From Frankia sp. AiPa1 (GTDB taxonomy: Bacteria > Actinomycetota > Actinomycetes > Frankiales > Frankiaceae): 64,000 bases of DNA. The notes under the pieces were generated by a model. It saw only the letters and a list, made by a program, of their open reading frames with translations, was not told the DNA's origin and did not search any database. The stretch covers positions 62,001-126,000 of the forward strand of contig NZ_JALKFZ020000176.1 of NCBI RefSeq assembly GCF_023243075.1, written 5' to 3'. Positions 46,804 through 55,783 of this stretch are shown here, in pieces. Every line of letters begins with the position of its first letter. The stretch's first letter is position 1. The position numbers and the translations under genes are program-made.

Positions 46804-47188
46804 ACATCCCCCGTGCGGCTCGTGATCTGCGGGCTTCGTCACCCGCCACTGTCTCGGGCAAGCAGGCCGATCCGTGGCGAGAACCGCACGAACCGACGCT
46901 CCGTGGCCACCGTAGTTGAACCCGAAATCCTCTCTTTTAATGCCCCAACACGAATACCGAACAGTCACCGCAGGATAGCCGAGTACCAGACACTCAGTAC
47001 GTTCCGTTGCTTGAAAATTTCACCGCGTCGATCTCGTCCGTAGGCAGACGTTGCCGGATCGCCCTGCGAGACCGGACGGATCGATCTCACCGACCATCCC
47101 GACCGGGCGCCACCCCGCGATCAGACGGCGACGGCCGGAAAGGCGGGCCGCGTGGCACCCGTCCGGATTTCCCCCGCCGGGCAACCAG
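46804..47188. other. intergenic region
   Basis: About 385 bases. The stretch 46915-47020 is clearly lower in GC, with CTCTCTTTTAATGCC and GAATACCGAAC. It may be the promoter region of the leftward PfkB gene or the 3' flank of the truncated gene next door. No gene is supported. Confidence 0.45.
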
Positions 47189-47935
47189 CTAGCCCGTGAT
47201 CACAACAAGAATCGACTGGCCGCCCTCGAACCGCCCACTCCTGATCATGTCCACAACCGCGAAAAGCATCTTCGCGACGTAGACGCGCTCCACCGCGAAC
47301 CCATGCCGCCGCTCCAGGCCAGCCGCGAAGGCCATGAGTTCGGCTGGCATTCTGGCGAACCCTCCGAAGTGATAGTCGAGTTCAACCGTCCAGTTTCCGG
47401 TAACTTCGCCAAAGGCCTCACCCTGTAGCCGCCGGACCTCGTCACGCAGATATGCGGCGCCTTTGAGCACGGCGATTCCCACCGCCCGCGTTCTGCCGCC
47501 GGGACGCTGGTCAAGCCCATAGCTGAGCCCGGCGAGTGTCCCGCCAGTGCCACACGGGCAGATCACCGTGTCGTACTCCGCGTCCAGTTCCGCCGCGATT
47601 TCGGCGCAGCCGCGCACCCCGAGCGCGTCCGAGCCGCCCTCGGGAATCAGATAGAATCTTCCAAACCGCGCCGAGAGCTGGTCCAAGAATTCCTGAGCTG
47701 TTTTCCGGCGGTATTCGCCACGGTCGACGTAGTGCAGCTTCATCCCGTCTTCACTCGCGGCCGCGAGCGAGGGGCTGAGCGGCAGGTGTTCCTCACCCCG
47801 GATCATTCCGACCGTGCCGATCCCAAGGATTCTCCCGGCCGCGGCCACCGCCCGAACATGATTGGAATAGGCCCCGCCGAACGTATCGATCCGCTCGTGA
47901 CCCTGAACAGATCTCCCGCTCGCGCCCGGGTTCAC
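47189..47935 (-). pseudogene. 5'-truncated ACC deaminase/D-cysteine desulfhydrase homologue
   Basis: A 248-residue frame from GTG 47935. From RIDTFGGAYSNHVRAVAAAG onward it follows fold-type II PLP enzymes of this family, with the glycine-rich phosphate loop CPCGTGGTLAGLSYG and the C-terminal ERVYVAKMLFAVVDMI. Members normally begin 50-70 residues earlier and carry the PLP lysine there (SGNKxRKL). That part is missing, so the product should not hold PLP covalently. Just upstream, one base out of frame, RKVRLAR is reminiscent of the lost motif. Base composition is lower in GC than its neighbours, which hints at acquisition. Confidence 0.65.
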
Positions 47936-48491
47936 CGAGCCAATCTCACTTTCCGTGATGGCCCTCGGGGGTGGTGGCGAGGGTGATGAGGAAAGATGTC
48001 GCCTTTCCCGGGTTTTTCGTCCGATTTGTTCGTTTGTGACCCTGTAGAAGCGACATGGAGAGTTGCGAAGGCCGAGCCGTCGTCACGCATGGCGGCGAGG
48101 AGGGCGGTGGCGGGTCGGCGGTGGGGAGAGGGCTCGCTGGTCGTGACGGCCGGAGCTGATGGTGATGGCAGGGACACCGTGCACGGACGGCAATCGGAGG
48201 CTGGAAGGCGGCCACGCGGCCCGCCGGGCGGTCTACGTGCCACCGAGGACGTCAGACGTGGCCCCGAGCCGACACTGGCCCGAGCCCGATCGGGAATCGG
48301 GCAGGAACGGAACCAGCTGGAGATCGGGCGGGAACCGACCCGGGATCGAGCGGGAACCGACCCGGGATCGGGCGGGAACCGGCGGGTCTGCCGTGAAGGA
48401 TCATCATGGTCTGCGGGAGAAAGTGAGCGGACCGGAGAAGACGCATGCCGCAGGTGTAGCCGCGTTCGGCGTCAGAAGCTTGCATCAGTGG
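47936..48491. other. intergenic region with repeats
   Basis: About 560 bases upstream of the truncated gene, ending at tRNA-Gly. It holds the 22-bp tandem array. Nearby 48280-48320 has degenerate versions of the same unit. No gene is supported. Confidence 0.5.
48322..48387. repeat. 22-bp tandem repeat, three copies
   Basis: Units of GATCGGGCGGGAACCGACCC plus GG occur at 48322, 48344 and 48366, with one or a few substitutions. They lie in non-coding DNA. Confidence 0.9.
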
Positions 48492-48562
48492 AGCGGGCGA
48501 CGGGAATCGAACCCGCGTTGCAAGCTTGGGAAGCTCGTGTTCTGCCTCTGAACTACGCCCGC
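48492..48562 (-). tRNA. tRNA-Gly (anticodon CCC)
   Basis: Read leftward: the acceptor GCGGGCG (48562-48556) pairs with CGCCCGC, and the discriminator is T. The D stem is GTTC/GAAC. The anticodon stem CGAGC/GCTTG (one G-T pair) encloses TTCCCAA with anticodon CCC. The T arm is CGGG-TTCGATT-CCCG. CCA is not encoded. Confidence 0.95.
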
Positions 48563-48633
48563 GTAGTGCATCCGCATCGTACCGGATGGCCGGCCCGTCG
48601 CGACAGGCCGGCCCTGGCAGGTCGTCCAGCGGG

Positions 48634-51051
48634 TCAGCCGTCGACGGCGCCTCCCAGGCGCGCCGGGGTGGTGGTCGTTGCGGGCTGGGAGCCGCTGCCG
48701 CTGGGGCGCAGCGAGCGCAGTGGCTCGCGACCCGCCGGCTGTTTCGGGCGGTCGAGGACCGGAGCCGGCGGGACCTCCAGGCTCTCCGGCTCGCCTGGCT
48801 GTACACGTACCGTCTTGCCGTGGTGTAGCAACGTCATCGCCGGACCGGAGGACACGGTGTACGTCGCCGTCGCGTCGGACACCTCGACCCGCAGGTGACG
48901 GCCCCGGACGCACAGGCCAAAGGCGAGCCGGGTGATGCCCTCGGGCAGCCGTGGGGAGAACTCGATGACCTCTCCGGTGTCGCGCAGCCCGCCGAATCCC
49001 TCCACCAGCGCGATCCAGCTGCCGGCAAGGGAGGCGATGTGCAGGCCGTCGCGGGTGTTGTGCTCGATGTCGTGCAGGTCCATCAGGGCGGCCTCGCGCA
49101 GGTAGTCGTGCGCGAGGGAGAGATGGCCGCATTCGGCCGCGAGCACCGCCTGGCAGCAGGCGGACAGCGACGAGTCCCGAACCGTCAGCCCCTCGTAGTA
49201 GGCGAAATTGCGAATCTTCTCGTCGTGGGTGAACGCGTCGCCGCAGCGCTGCATCGCGAGCACCAGGTCCGCCTGCTTGACGACCTGCTTGCGGTAGAGG
49301 TCGAAGTAGGGGAAGTGCAGCAACAGCGGATACTGCTCCGCGGCGGTGTGCTCGAAGTCCCACACCTCGTGCTCGGTGAAGCCCTCGGACTGCGGGTGGA
49401 CGCCGAGATGCGGGTCGTACGGGATGAACATGTCCTCGGCGGCGTCCCGCCAGGAGGCCGTGACCTCGGCGTTCACCCCGAGCTCGGCGGCCTTGTCCGG
49501 GTGGCGGCGGGCGGCCTGGGCGGCGGCCAGCAGATTCCGCTGCGCCATCAGGTTGGTGTAGACGTTGTTGTCGGCGATCGCCGAGTACTCGTCCGGGCCG
49601 GTCACCCCGTCGATGCGGAAACGTCCGTCCAGGTCGTGGTGACCGAGGGACCGCCACAGCCGGGCTGTCTCGACGAGCAGCTCCAGGCCCGCCTCGCGTT
49701 CGAACCGCTCGTCCTCGGTGACGTTGACGTAGCGGGCCACGGCGTCGGCGATGTCGGCGTTGACGTGGAAGGCCGCCGTGCCCGCGGGCCAGTACCCCGA
49801 GCACTCCTCGCCGTGGATGGTCCGCCAGGGGAACACGGCGCCCTGCAGGTTGAACAGCTTGGCCCGCTCCCGGGCCAGCGGCAGCGTCGCGTGCCGCCAG
49901 CGCAGCGCGTCCCGGGCGGCGTCCGGTGCGGTGTAGGTGAGCACCGGCAGGACGTAGGACTCGGAGTCCCAGAAGGCATGCCCGTCATAGCCGGGCCCGG
50001 TCAGCCCCTTGGCCGGGATCGCCCGCCGCTCGGCCCGCGCCCCCGCCTGCAGGACGTGGAACAGCGCGAACCGGACCGCCTGCTGCACCTCCGGGTCGCC
50101 GTCGACCTCGACGTCGGCCCGCTCCCAGAAGGCGTCCAGGTACTCCTTCTGCTCCTGGACCAGCCCGGACCAGCCGGTCTGGCGGGCCGCGACCAGCGCG
50201 GCGGCTGCCTGGTCACGCAGCGCCGCCAGCGAGCGCTGCTCGGACCAGCCGTAGGCGAGCCACTTGACCATCCGCAGCTTCTGACCCGGCTGAAGGACGA
50301 CCGTCGCGGTGACCCGGCCGCCATCCGGCTCGCATTCGGTGTAGATCCCGAGCGATTCCGGACCGTCGAAGTGATGGTCCATCGCCGCTGCCACCCGGAT
50401 CTCGCTGTTGCGGGTGATGTGCAGCGTCTCGACCTTCGTACCGTCCGCGCGGTGTAGCTCGGAGACCAGCGGCGACTCGAGGGCCGCGGCGGCCCGCGGA
50501 TCCCCCTTGAACACCGGGAGCTGCTCGTTGGCGACCAGCTCCGACTGGACCACCACCCGCGCCGGGTCGTCGACCGCCTCGACCTCGTAGTAGAAGGCGG
50601 CGATCGACCGCTGCGAGAACGAGACCAGCCGCTCCGAACGCACCCGAATGATCTGGCCGGTTGGCGAGGCCCATTCCACCTCGCGGCGCAGGACACCCTC
50701 ACGGAAATCGATCACCCGCTGATGCGAGCGCAGTTCCCCGTACCGCACGTCGAACGGCTCGTCGTCCACGAGGAGACGGATCAGCTTGCCGTTGGTGACG
50801 TTGATGACCGTCTGCCCGGATTCCGGATATCCATATCCGGCTTCCGCATACGGCAATGGCCGCAGCTCGTGCACCGAGTTCAGGTAGCTGCCAGGCAGGC
50901 CGTGCGGGTCGCCCTCATCAAGATTCCCGCGCAGGCCGATATGTCCGTTCGACAGGGCGAACAGGGATTCGGATCGGCCCGGATCATCGGCGTCGAGGCC
51001 GGACTCCCGCAGCGCCCACGGCTCGATCAGGTAGCTCGCCTTGTCGATCAT
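48634..51051 (-). CDS. glycoside hydrolase family 65 phosphorylase (maltose/trehalose/kojibiose type)
   Basis: An 805-residue inverting phosphorylase. GH65 features: the N-terminal beta-sandwich start NGHIGLRGNLDEG, the (alpha/alpha)6 barrel with AKGLTGPGYDGHAFWDSESY, the acid catalyst Glu near residue 487 in IDGVTGPDEYSAI, and KQADLVLAMQ. It cleaves an alpha-glucoside with phosphate to give beta-glucose-1-phosphate. The preceding gene, overlapping by ATGA, encodes beta-phosphoglucomutase, which converts that product to glucose-6-phosphate. Whether it acts on maltose, trehalose or kojibiose cannot be told. The last 80 residues are low complexity. Confidence 0.92.
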   Translation of the reverse strand: MIDKASYLIEPWALRESGLDADDPGRSESLFALSNGHIGLRGNLDEGDPHGLPGSYLNSVHELRPLPYAEAGYGYPESGQTVINVTNGKLIRLLVDDEPFDVRYGELRSHQRVIDFREGVLRREVEWASPTGQIIRVRSERLVSFSQRSIAAFYYEVEAVDDPARVVVQSELVANEQLPVFKGDPRAAAALESPLVSELHRADGTKVETLHITRNSEIRVAAAMDHHFDGPESLGIYTECEPDGGRVTATVVLQPGQKLRMVKWLAYGWSEQRSLAALRDQAAAALVAARQTGWSGLVQEQKEYLDAFWERADVEVDGDPEVQQAVRFALFHVLQAGARAERRAIPAKGLTGPGYDGHAFWDSESYVLPVLTYTAPDAARDALRWRHATLPLARERAKLFNLQGAVFPWRTIHGEECSGYWPAGTAAFHVNADIADAVARYVNVTEDERFEREAGLELLVETARLWRSLGHHDLDGRFRIDGVTGPDEYSAIADNNVYTNLMAQRNLLAAAQAARRHPDKAAELGVNAEVTASWRDAAEDMFIPYDPHLGVHPQSEGFTEHEVWDFEHTAAEQYPLLLHFPYFDLYRKQVVKQADLVLAMQRCGDAFTHDEKIRNFAYYEGLTVRDSSLSACCQAVLAAECGHLSLAHDYLREAALMDLHDIEHNTRDGLHIASLAGSWIALVEGFGGLRDTGEVIEFSPRLPEGITRLAFGLCVRGRHLRVEVSDATATYTVSSGPAMTLLHHGKTVRVQPGEPESLEVPPAPVLDRPKQPAGREPLRSLRPSGSGSQPATTTTPARLGGAVDG

Positions 51052-51923
51052 GCCCGGCCACGTGCAGGGGCTGCCGAGGAAGGGGCACTGGACCCACCGG
51101 ACAGATGAGTCGGGTCGGACGGGTCGGACGGGTGGGTGGCGCCGGGACCCGGCGCAAGCAGTTCGGCGAGGTCCCGCACGACGATGTCGGCACCGTGCTT
51201 GCGCAGCGCCTCGGCGTGTCCCGCACCGACCCGGTCGACACCCACCACGTACCCGAACCCACCGGCCCGCCCGGCCTGGACCCCTGCCAGGGCGTCCTCG
51301 AAAACCACCGCCTGCCCGGGCGGCACGTTCAGGATCCGGGCGCCGGCGAGGAACGTGTCCGGCGCGGGCTTGCCGGGCAGATGCTCACGGGACGCGACCA
51401 CCCCGTCCACCACCTGGTCGACCAGGGCGTCGAGCCCCGTGACCCGCAGCACCTCGACGCAGTTCGCGCTCGAGGAGACGACGGCGCGCGGCACACTCCG
51501 GGCGACGAGCTCCTTGAGGTAGCGCACCGAGCCGGGGTAGACCTCGACTCCGTCGGCCTGGATCCGCCGCTGGACCAGAATGTTCTTCCGCGTCGCCAGC
51601 GCGTGCACCGTCAGCGCGGACGGTGGATCATCGGATGTCCCGTCGGGAATCCCGATATGACGCGAGGCGAGAAACGCCCTGACCCCGTCGACGCGGGGCC
51701 GGCCGTCGACGTGGTCGGCGTAGTCGTGGTCGATGTCGAAGGGAACGAACGGCTCGCCGCTGCGGCGAGCCCAGTTCTCCAGGAACTCGTCGAACATCTC
51801 CTTCCACGCTGCCGCGTGGACGGTGGCCGTGTTCGTCAGTACACCATCGAGATCGAACAGGCATGCTGTGACGCGATCGGGTAGCCCGAGCATGGTTCTC
51901 CCGCCTGTCTCCGTTGTGGCCAT
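51048..51923 (-). CDS. beta-phosphoglucomutase-family HAD hydrolase
   Basis: A 291-residue HAD enzyme. Motif I is CLFDLDGVLTNTATVHAAAW, the typical DxDGVxT of beta-PGM; motif II is AVVSSSANCVEVL, then FLAGARILNVPPGQAVVFED, where ED is motif IV. The ATG at 51923 follows CCAAGAAGAT; the frame extends to 52019 as an Ala/Ser-rich tail with SAKT repeats. The tail after residue 265 is Ser/Pro/Thr-rich. It overlaps the GH65 gene and works with it in glucoside catabolism. Confidence 0.9.
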   Translation of the reverse strand: MATTETGGRTMLGLPDRVTACLFDLDGVLTNTATVHAAAWKEMFDEFLENWARRSGEPFVPFDIDHDYADHVDGRPRVDGVRAFLASRHIGIPDGTSDDPPSALTVHALATRKNILVQRRIQADGVEVYPGSVRYLKELVARSVPRAVVSSSANCVEVLRVTGLDALVDQVVDGVVASREHLPGKPAPDTFLAGARILNVPPGQAVVFEDALAGVQAGRAGGFGYVVGVDRVGAGHAEALRKHGADIVVRDLAELLAPGPGATHPSDPSDPTHLSGGSSAPSSAAPARGRA

Positions 51924-51982
51924 ATCTTCTTGGCCGTCCCCTGTGGCCGTCTCTCGCCCTTCGGCCGGAGCGCTCGCCGACC

Positions 51983-52012
51983 CGGTCTTCGCTGACACGG
52001 TCTTCGCTGACA
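51983..52012 (-). repeat. 15-bp tandem repeat, two copies
   Basis: CGGTCTTCGCTGACA occurs twice in a row, with a partial third, upstream of the beta-phosphoglucomutase ATG. Confidence 0.85.
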
Positions 52013-52160
52013 CGCCCATCTCCTACCCGTGTCACGCTACGCACCAACTACCCGGGCACCCACCCAGACATGCGGGGCACACGGGCGGACATCGGATGTC
52101 GGGCGCCGAACATCGAGGTGCCCAGACGCCCGGATCGACCGGCGTGACATGCTCTACGGT

Positions 52161-52748
52161 GTGCTGCTGTCCGACCGCGACATCCGGGCTGAGATCACCG
52201 CCGGCCGGGTCCGCCTTGATCCCCACGAGCCCGGCCTGATCCAGCCGTCCAGCGTGGACCTGCGCCTGGACCGCTGGTTCCGGGTCTTCGCGAACCACCG
52301 GTACAGCCACATCGACCCCTCCATCGAGCAGGACGAGCTCACCGAACTGCTCGCCCCGGACGGCGACGAGCCGTTCGTCCTGCACCCAGGTGAGTTCGTG
52401 CTGGGCTCGACACTGGAGATCATCACACTGCCCGACGACCTCGCCGGACGGTTGGAGGGCAAGTCGAGCCTGGGGCGTCTCGGGCTGCTGACCCATTCAA
52501 CCGCCGGCTTCATCGACCCCGGGTTCTCCGGCCATGTCACGCTGGAGCTCTCGAACGTCGCCACACTGCCGATCAAGCTCTGGCCCGGAATGAAGATCGG
52601 CCAGCTCTGCCTGTTCCGGTTGTCCTCCCCTGCCGAGCACTCGTATGGCTCGCCCGTCTACGGCTCGCGCTACCAGGACCAGCGTGGCCCCACCCCGTCC
52701 CGCGCCCACCGCGACTTCACCCGTTGGGCCGTCCGCGACACGTCCTGA
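52161..52748 (+). CDS. dcd: dCTP deaminase (possible dCTP deaminase/dUTPase)
   Basis: A 195-residue enzyme that converts dCTP to dUTP; actinobacterial members may also hydrolyse dUTP to dUMP. Motifs are SDRDIRAEI at the start, [28 protein letters not shown] with [27 protein letters not shown] and PMKIGQ-like [11 protein letters not shown]. The GTG at 52161 gives the standard N-terminus (VLLSDRDI); ATG 52149 would add four residues. No ribosome binding site is obvious for either, so a leaderless mRNA is possible. Confidence 0.93.
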   Translation: MLLSDRDIRAEITAGRVRLDPHEPGLIQPSSVDLRLDRWFRVFANHRYSHIDPSIEQDELTELLAPDGDEPFVLHPGEFVLGSTLEIITLPDDLAGRLEGKSSLGRLGLLTHSTAGFIDPGFSGHVTLELSNVATLPIKLWPGMKIGQLCLFRLSSPAEHSYGSPVYGSRYQDQRGPTPSRAHRDFTRWAVRDTS

Positions 52749-52810
52749 CGTCCTCTTGCGATCCGGCTGGCTACCTGTCCGCCACCTGCGTCTGCCCGCT
52801 GGGAACGGGG

Positions 52811-52844
52811 CCGGGCCCGGCGCCTGAGCGGCGGCCGGGCCCGG
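52811..52844. terminator. hairpin between dcd and the Fe-S gene
   Basis: CCGGGCCCGG (52811-52820) recurs at 52835-52844 and is self-complementary, with GCC/GGC extending the stem toward a short loop. It separates two converging genes. Confidence 0.6.
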
Positions 52845-52873
52845 AGGTCACGGTGAGAACGGGGTCGTACGGG

Positions 52874-55090
52874 TCAGGCGACTGGCTCCGCGGGGGCTGG
52901 TGCTGCCGGGGCTGCCGGGGCGAGTGAGCGGGCCAGCAGTTGGGAGACGTCGAGCACCTCGACGCTTTCCTTCGCCTCACCGGCGAGCTTCTTCTCGGTG
53001 ACGGCGTCGGTCAGCATGACGATGCAGAACGGGCAGGCGGTCGAGACGACGTCGGGGTCGAGGCCGAGCGCCTCCTCCATCCGGTCGACGTTGACCCGCT
53101 TGCCGATCTTCTCCTCCATCCACATCCGCGCGCCGCCGGCGCCGCAGCAGAAGCCGCGGTCCTTGCAGCGGTGCATCTCCTGGCCGCGGATACCTGGGAT
53201 GGCCTCGAGGATCTCCCGCGGCGGCGTGTACACCTTGTTGTGCCGGCCGAGGAAGCACGGGTCGTGGTAGGTGACTGAGGACTCCACCGGGGTCACCGGC
53301 ACCAGCTTGCGCTCCTCGACCAGTTTGCCGAGCAGCTGGGTGTGGTGGACGACCTCGTAGGTGCCGCCGAGGGAGGAGTACTCGCGGGCGAGGCTGTTGA
53401 AGCAGTGCGGGCAGGTCGCCACGATCTTCTTGACGCCTGTTTCGTTCAACAGCTCGATGTTCGCCTTGGCAATCTCCTGGTAGAGGTACTCGTTGCCGAG
53501 GCGGCGCGCCGGGTCCCCGGTGCAGGACTCGTTCGTACCGAGGATGGCGAACTCGACCCCCGCGGTGTGCAGCAGTTCGGCGAAGGACCGGGCGACCTTC
53601 TTGGCCCGGTCCTCGATCGCTCCGGCGCAGCCGACCCAGTAGAGGTACTCGACGTCATCGGGGATCTGCTCGCCGTCGCCGATGACGCGGACGTCGAACG
53701 GAAGGCCCTCGGTCCACTCGGTGCGGGTGCGCGGCGACACGCCCCAGGGGTTGCCGTTGTTCTCCAGGTTGCGCAGCATGACGCCGGCCTCGGACGGGAA
53801 CGCCGACTCGATCATCACCTGGTATCGGCGCATGTCGACGATGTGGTCGACGTGCTCGATGTCCACCGGGCACTGCTCGACGCAGGCACCGCAGTTGGTG
53901 CAGGACCACAGCACGTCGGGGTCGATGACCCCGCCCTCCTCGGCGGTGCCGACAAGCGGGCGGTCGACCTGGGGCTGACCGGGCTGCGGCACCCGGCCGA
54001 AGCCGGACTCTGGCACGCCGTGGTGGCCGACGCCGGCATCCTCCTCGACTCCGGTGACCGCCTTCGGCGCCTCGCCACCGCCCTCGCCGTCCCCGGCGCC
54101 GCCCGCGGCCAGCAGATACGGAGCCTTGGCGAACAGGTGGTCGCGCAGGTCCATGATGAGGAGCTTCGGCGAGAGCGGCTTGCCGGTGTTCCAGGCCGGG
54201 CACTGGCTCTGGCAGCGACCGCACTCGGTGCAGGTCGCAAAGTCGAGCATGGCCTTCCAGGAGAAGTCCTCGACCTTGCCGACACCGACGATCGGCTCCT
54301 CCTCCTCCATCAGCTTCTCGATGTCGGGGGTGGTCGCCAGCGGGCCGAGCGCCACCGGCTTGCGCTTGAGCACCACGTTGATCGGCGCCAGGCCGATGTG
54401 CAGGTGCTTCGAGTACACCACCAGCACGGAGAAGCCCATGATGACCGCGAGGTTGAGCAGCAGAAACGCGGTCTCGATGTTCTCGTTCGCGCCGTGCGAG
54501 AGCCCGGAGAAGATGCGGCTCACGCCATAGGACGCGAAGGCCCACCTGGTTTGGCCCTGCGGCAGGTTGCCAGTGTTCCACTGCGCGCCGCGGTAGATCA
54601 GCAGGGTCACGATGACGGCCGTGATCAGGCCGAGAATGACCCAGGCCGGCCCGGTGTGCGAGCCGTAGAACCGGGACTTGCGCTCCAGCCTCGCCGGCGC
54701 GTTCTTGAACCTGATGATCGTGAAGGTGAGCAGACCTGCGAGCACGGCGACGGCGAAGAAGTCCTCCAGGAAGCCGACGGCCGCCCAGTGCCCGAACAGG
54801 GGGATGTGGAAGTCGTCGTCGAACAGGCCGCCGAAGGCCTCGATCACGGTCAGGATGAGAACCGTGAAGCCCCAGAAGGTGAAGAAGTGCGCGAGGCCCG
54901 GCACGGACCACTTCAGCAGCCTGCGCTGACCGCCGACCTCGCTGATCTCGGTCCAGATGCGGCCGGGCAGGTCATCCAGCCGACCCTCGGCTGGCTGGCC
55001 GGACCGGATCAGCCGGAACAGCCAGAACACCCGGCGCCCGGCAACCGCGAGAGCGATCAGGGTGATCGCTCCACCGATCGCAAGTCTCAC
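52874..55090 (-). CDS. membrane-bound Fe-S oxidoreductase, heterodisulfide reductase-like
   Basis: A 738-residue respiratory-type protein. Residues 1-240 contain five or six helices of a nitrate reductase gamma-like membrane part (LAHFFTFWGFTVLILTVIEA, FFAVAVLAGLLTFTIIRF, AWVILGLITAVIVTLLIY). Two 4Fe-4S motifs follow: CTECGRCQSQCP near 290 and CTNCGACVEQCP near 395. Two CCG domains of the HdrB type end the protein (CCGAGGARMWMEE near 648). It probably passes electrons from a cytoplasmic donor to menaquinone; in mycobacteria the homologue is essential. The GTG at 55090 follows GGAGGATGCT; the ATG at 55102 is possible. Confidence 0.92.
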   Translation of the reverse strand: MRLAIGGAITLIALAVAGRRVFWLFRLIRSGQPAEGRLDDLPGRIWTEISEVGGQRRLLKWSVPGLAHFFTFWGFTVLILTVIEAFGGLFDDDFHIPLFGHWAAVGFLEDFFAVAVLAGLLTFTIIRFKNAPARLERKSRFYGSHTGPAWVILGLITAVIVTLLIYRGAQWNTGNLPQGQTRWAFASYGVSRIFSGLSHGANENIETAFLLLNLAVIMGFSVLVVYSKHLHIGLAPINVVLKRKPVALGPLATTPDIEKLMEEEEPIVGVGKVEDFSWKAMLDFATCTECGRCQSQCPAWNTGKPLSPKLLIMDLRDHLFAKAPYLLAAGGAGDGEGGGEAPKAVTGVEEDAGVGHHGVPESGFGRVPQPGQPQVDRPLVGTAEEGGVIDPDVLWSCTNCGACVEQCPVDIEHVDHIVDMRRYQVMIESAFPSEAGVMLRNLENNGNPWGVSPRTRTEWTEGLPFDVRVIGDGEQIPDDVEYLYWVGCAGAIEDRAKKVARSFAELLHTAGVEFAILGTNESCTGDPARRLGNEYLYQEIAKANIELLNETGVKKIVATCPHCFNSLAREYSSLGGTYEVVHHTQLLGKLVEERKLVPVTPVESSVTYHDPCFLGRHNKVYTPPREILEAIPGIRGQEMHRCKDRGFCCGAGGARMWMEEKIGKRVNVDRMEEALGLDPDVVSTACPFCIVMLTDAVTEKKLAGEAKESVEVLDVSQLLARSLAPAAPAAPAPAEPVA

Positions 55091-55783
55091 AGCATCCTCC
55101 ATCTGGACCCACCGCTTCGGGCGAGCCTACTCGTACTGGCCAGTAACTTATGCGGCGAGTGAGCTGAGCCACCCGCCCGACGTACGGCACCTCGGCCGTC
55201 CCTCGCCTCCGTTCGCGGCCCCGAGCAGGACCGGGAACCGATGCTGCGGACCAGGACCGGGAACCAGTGCCGCGGGCCACGGCGCAGGGGTAGCGCGTCC
55301 ACCCACCCCCGACCCTGCCACGGTGTGGTCCAAGCGGCCCGACATAGGAGGTCCGAAGGTCCGATCGCCCGCACGGTTGCGCCGAGCCTGCTACTTTCGG
55401 TGCCATACACCCAATCGACACGCAACGCTCCGCACCCGTTTCGACTACCCCGCCGCCACGGTTCGGCACCGTCGGGTTCGGCCGGCGGTCGAGCCTGGCA
55501 GCAGGGGCGCAGCCGGCAACGAGCACCAACCCGGATCACGCCCCATCCCCTCGCCGGCATCTCGGTCTGCCGCCGAGAGCGTCCGCCGATGATGTCAACC
55601 CTTGTGTCCCAGACACAATCGACGCACCATAGGATGCGCCTCTCGCCCACGGTGACCTGGCAGTCGGATCACGCGCCCCACCTGGCTCATCAGGGTGAGT
55701 GCGGCTTCGGCGCCAGTGCCGCCGCGCCGGCGTCCGGTGTCCGGTGGACGGGCCCCTACCCACGTTGACGACCCCTGCGAACC
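55091..55783. other. intergenic region
   Basis: About 690 bases between divergent genes. AGGACCGGGAACC occurs twice near 55228 and 55254. A lower-GC patch at 55580-55630 (GATGATGTCAACCCTTGTG) might hold a promoter. No gene is supported. Confidence 0.45.

Noticed and set aside
48895-50457. 520-codon frame antisense to the GH65 gene
   Set aside because: Composition is that of a shadow frame, and GH65 catalytic motifs are on the other strand.
53342-55162. 606-codon frame antisense to the Fe-S oxidoreductase
   Set aside because: Shadow frame rich in Asp, Val, Arg and Gly without motif; the other strand has clear Fe-S motifs.
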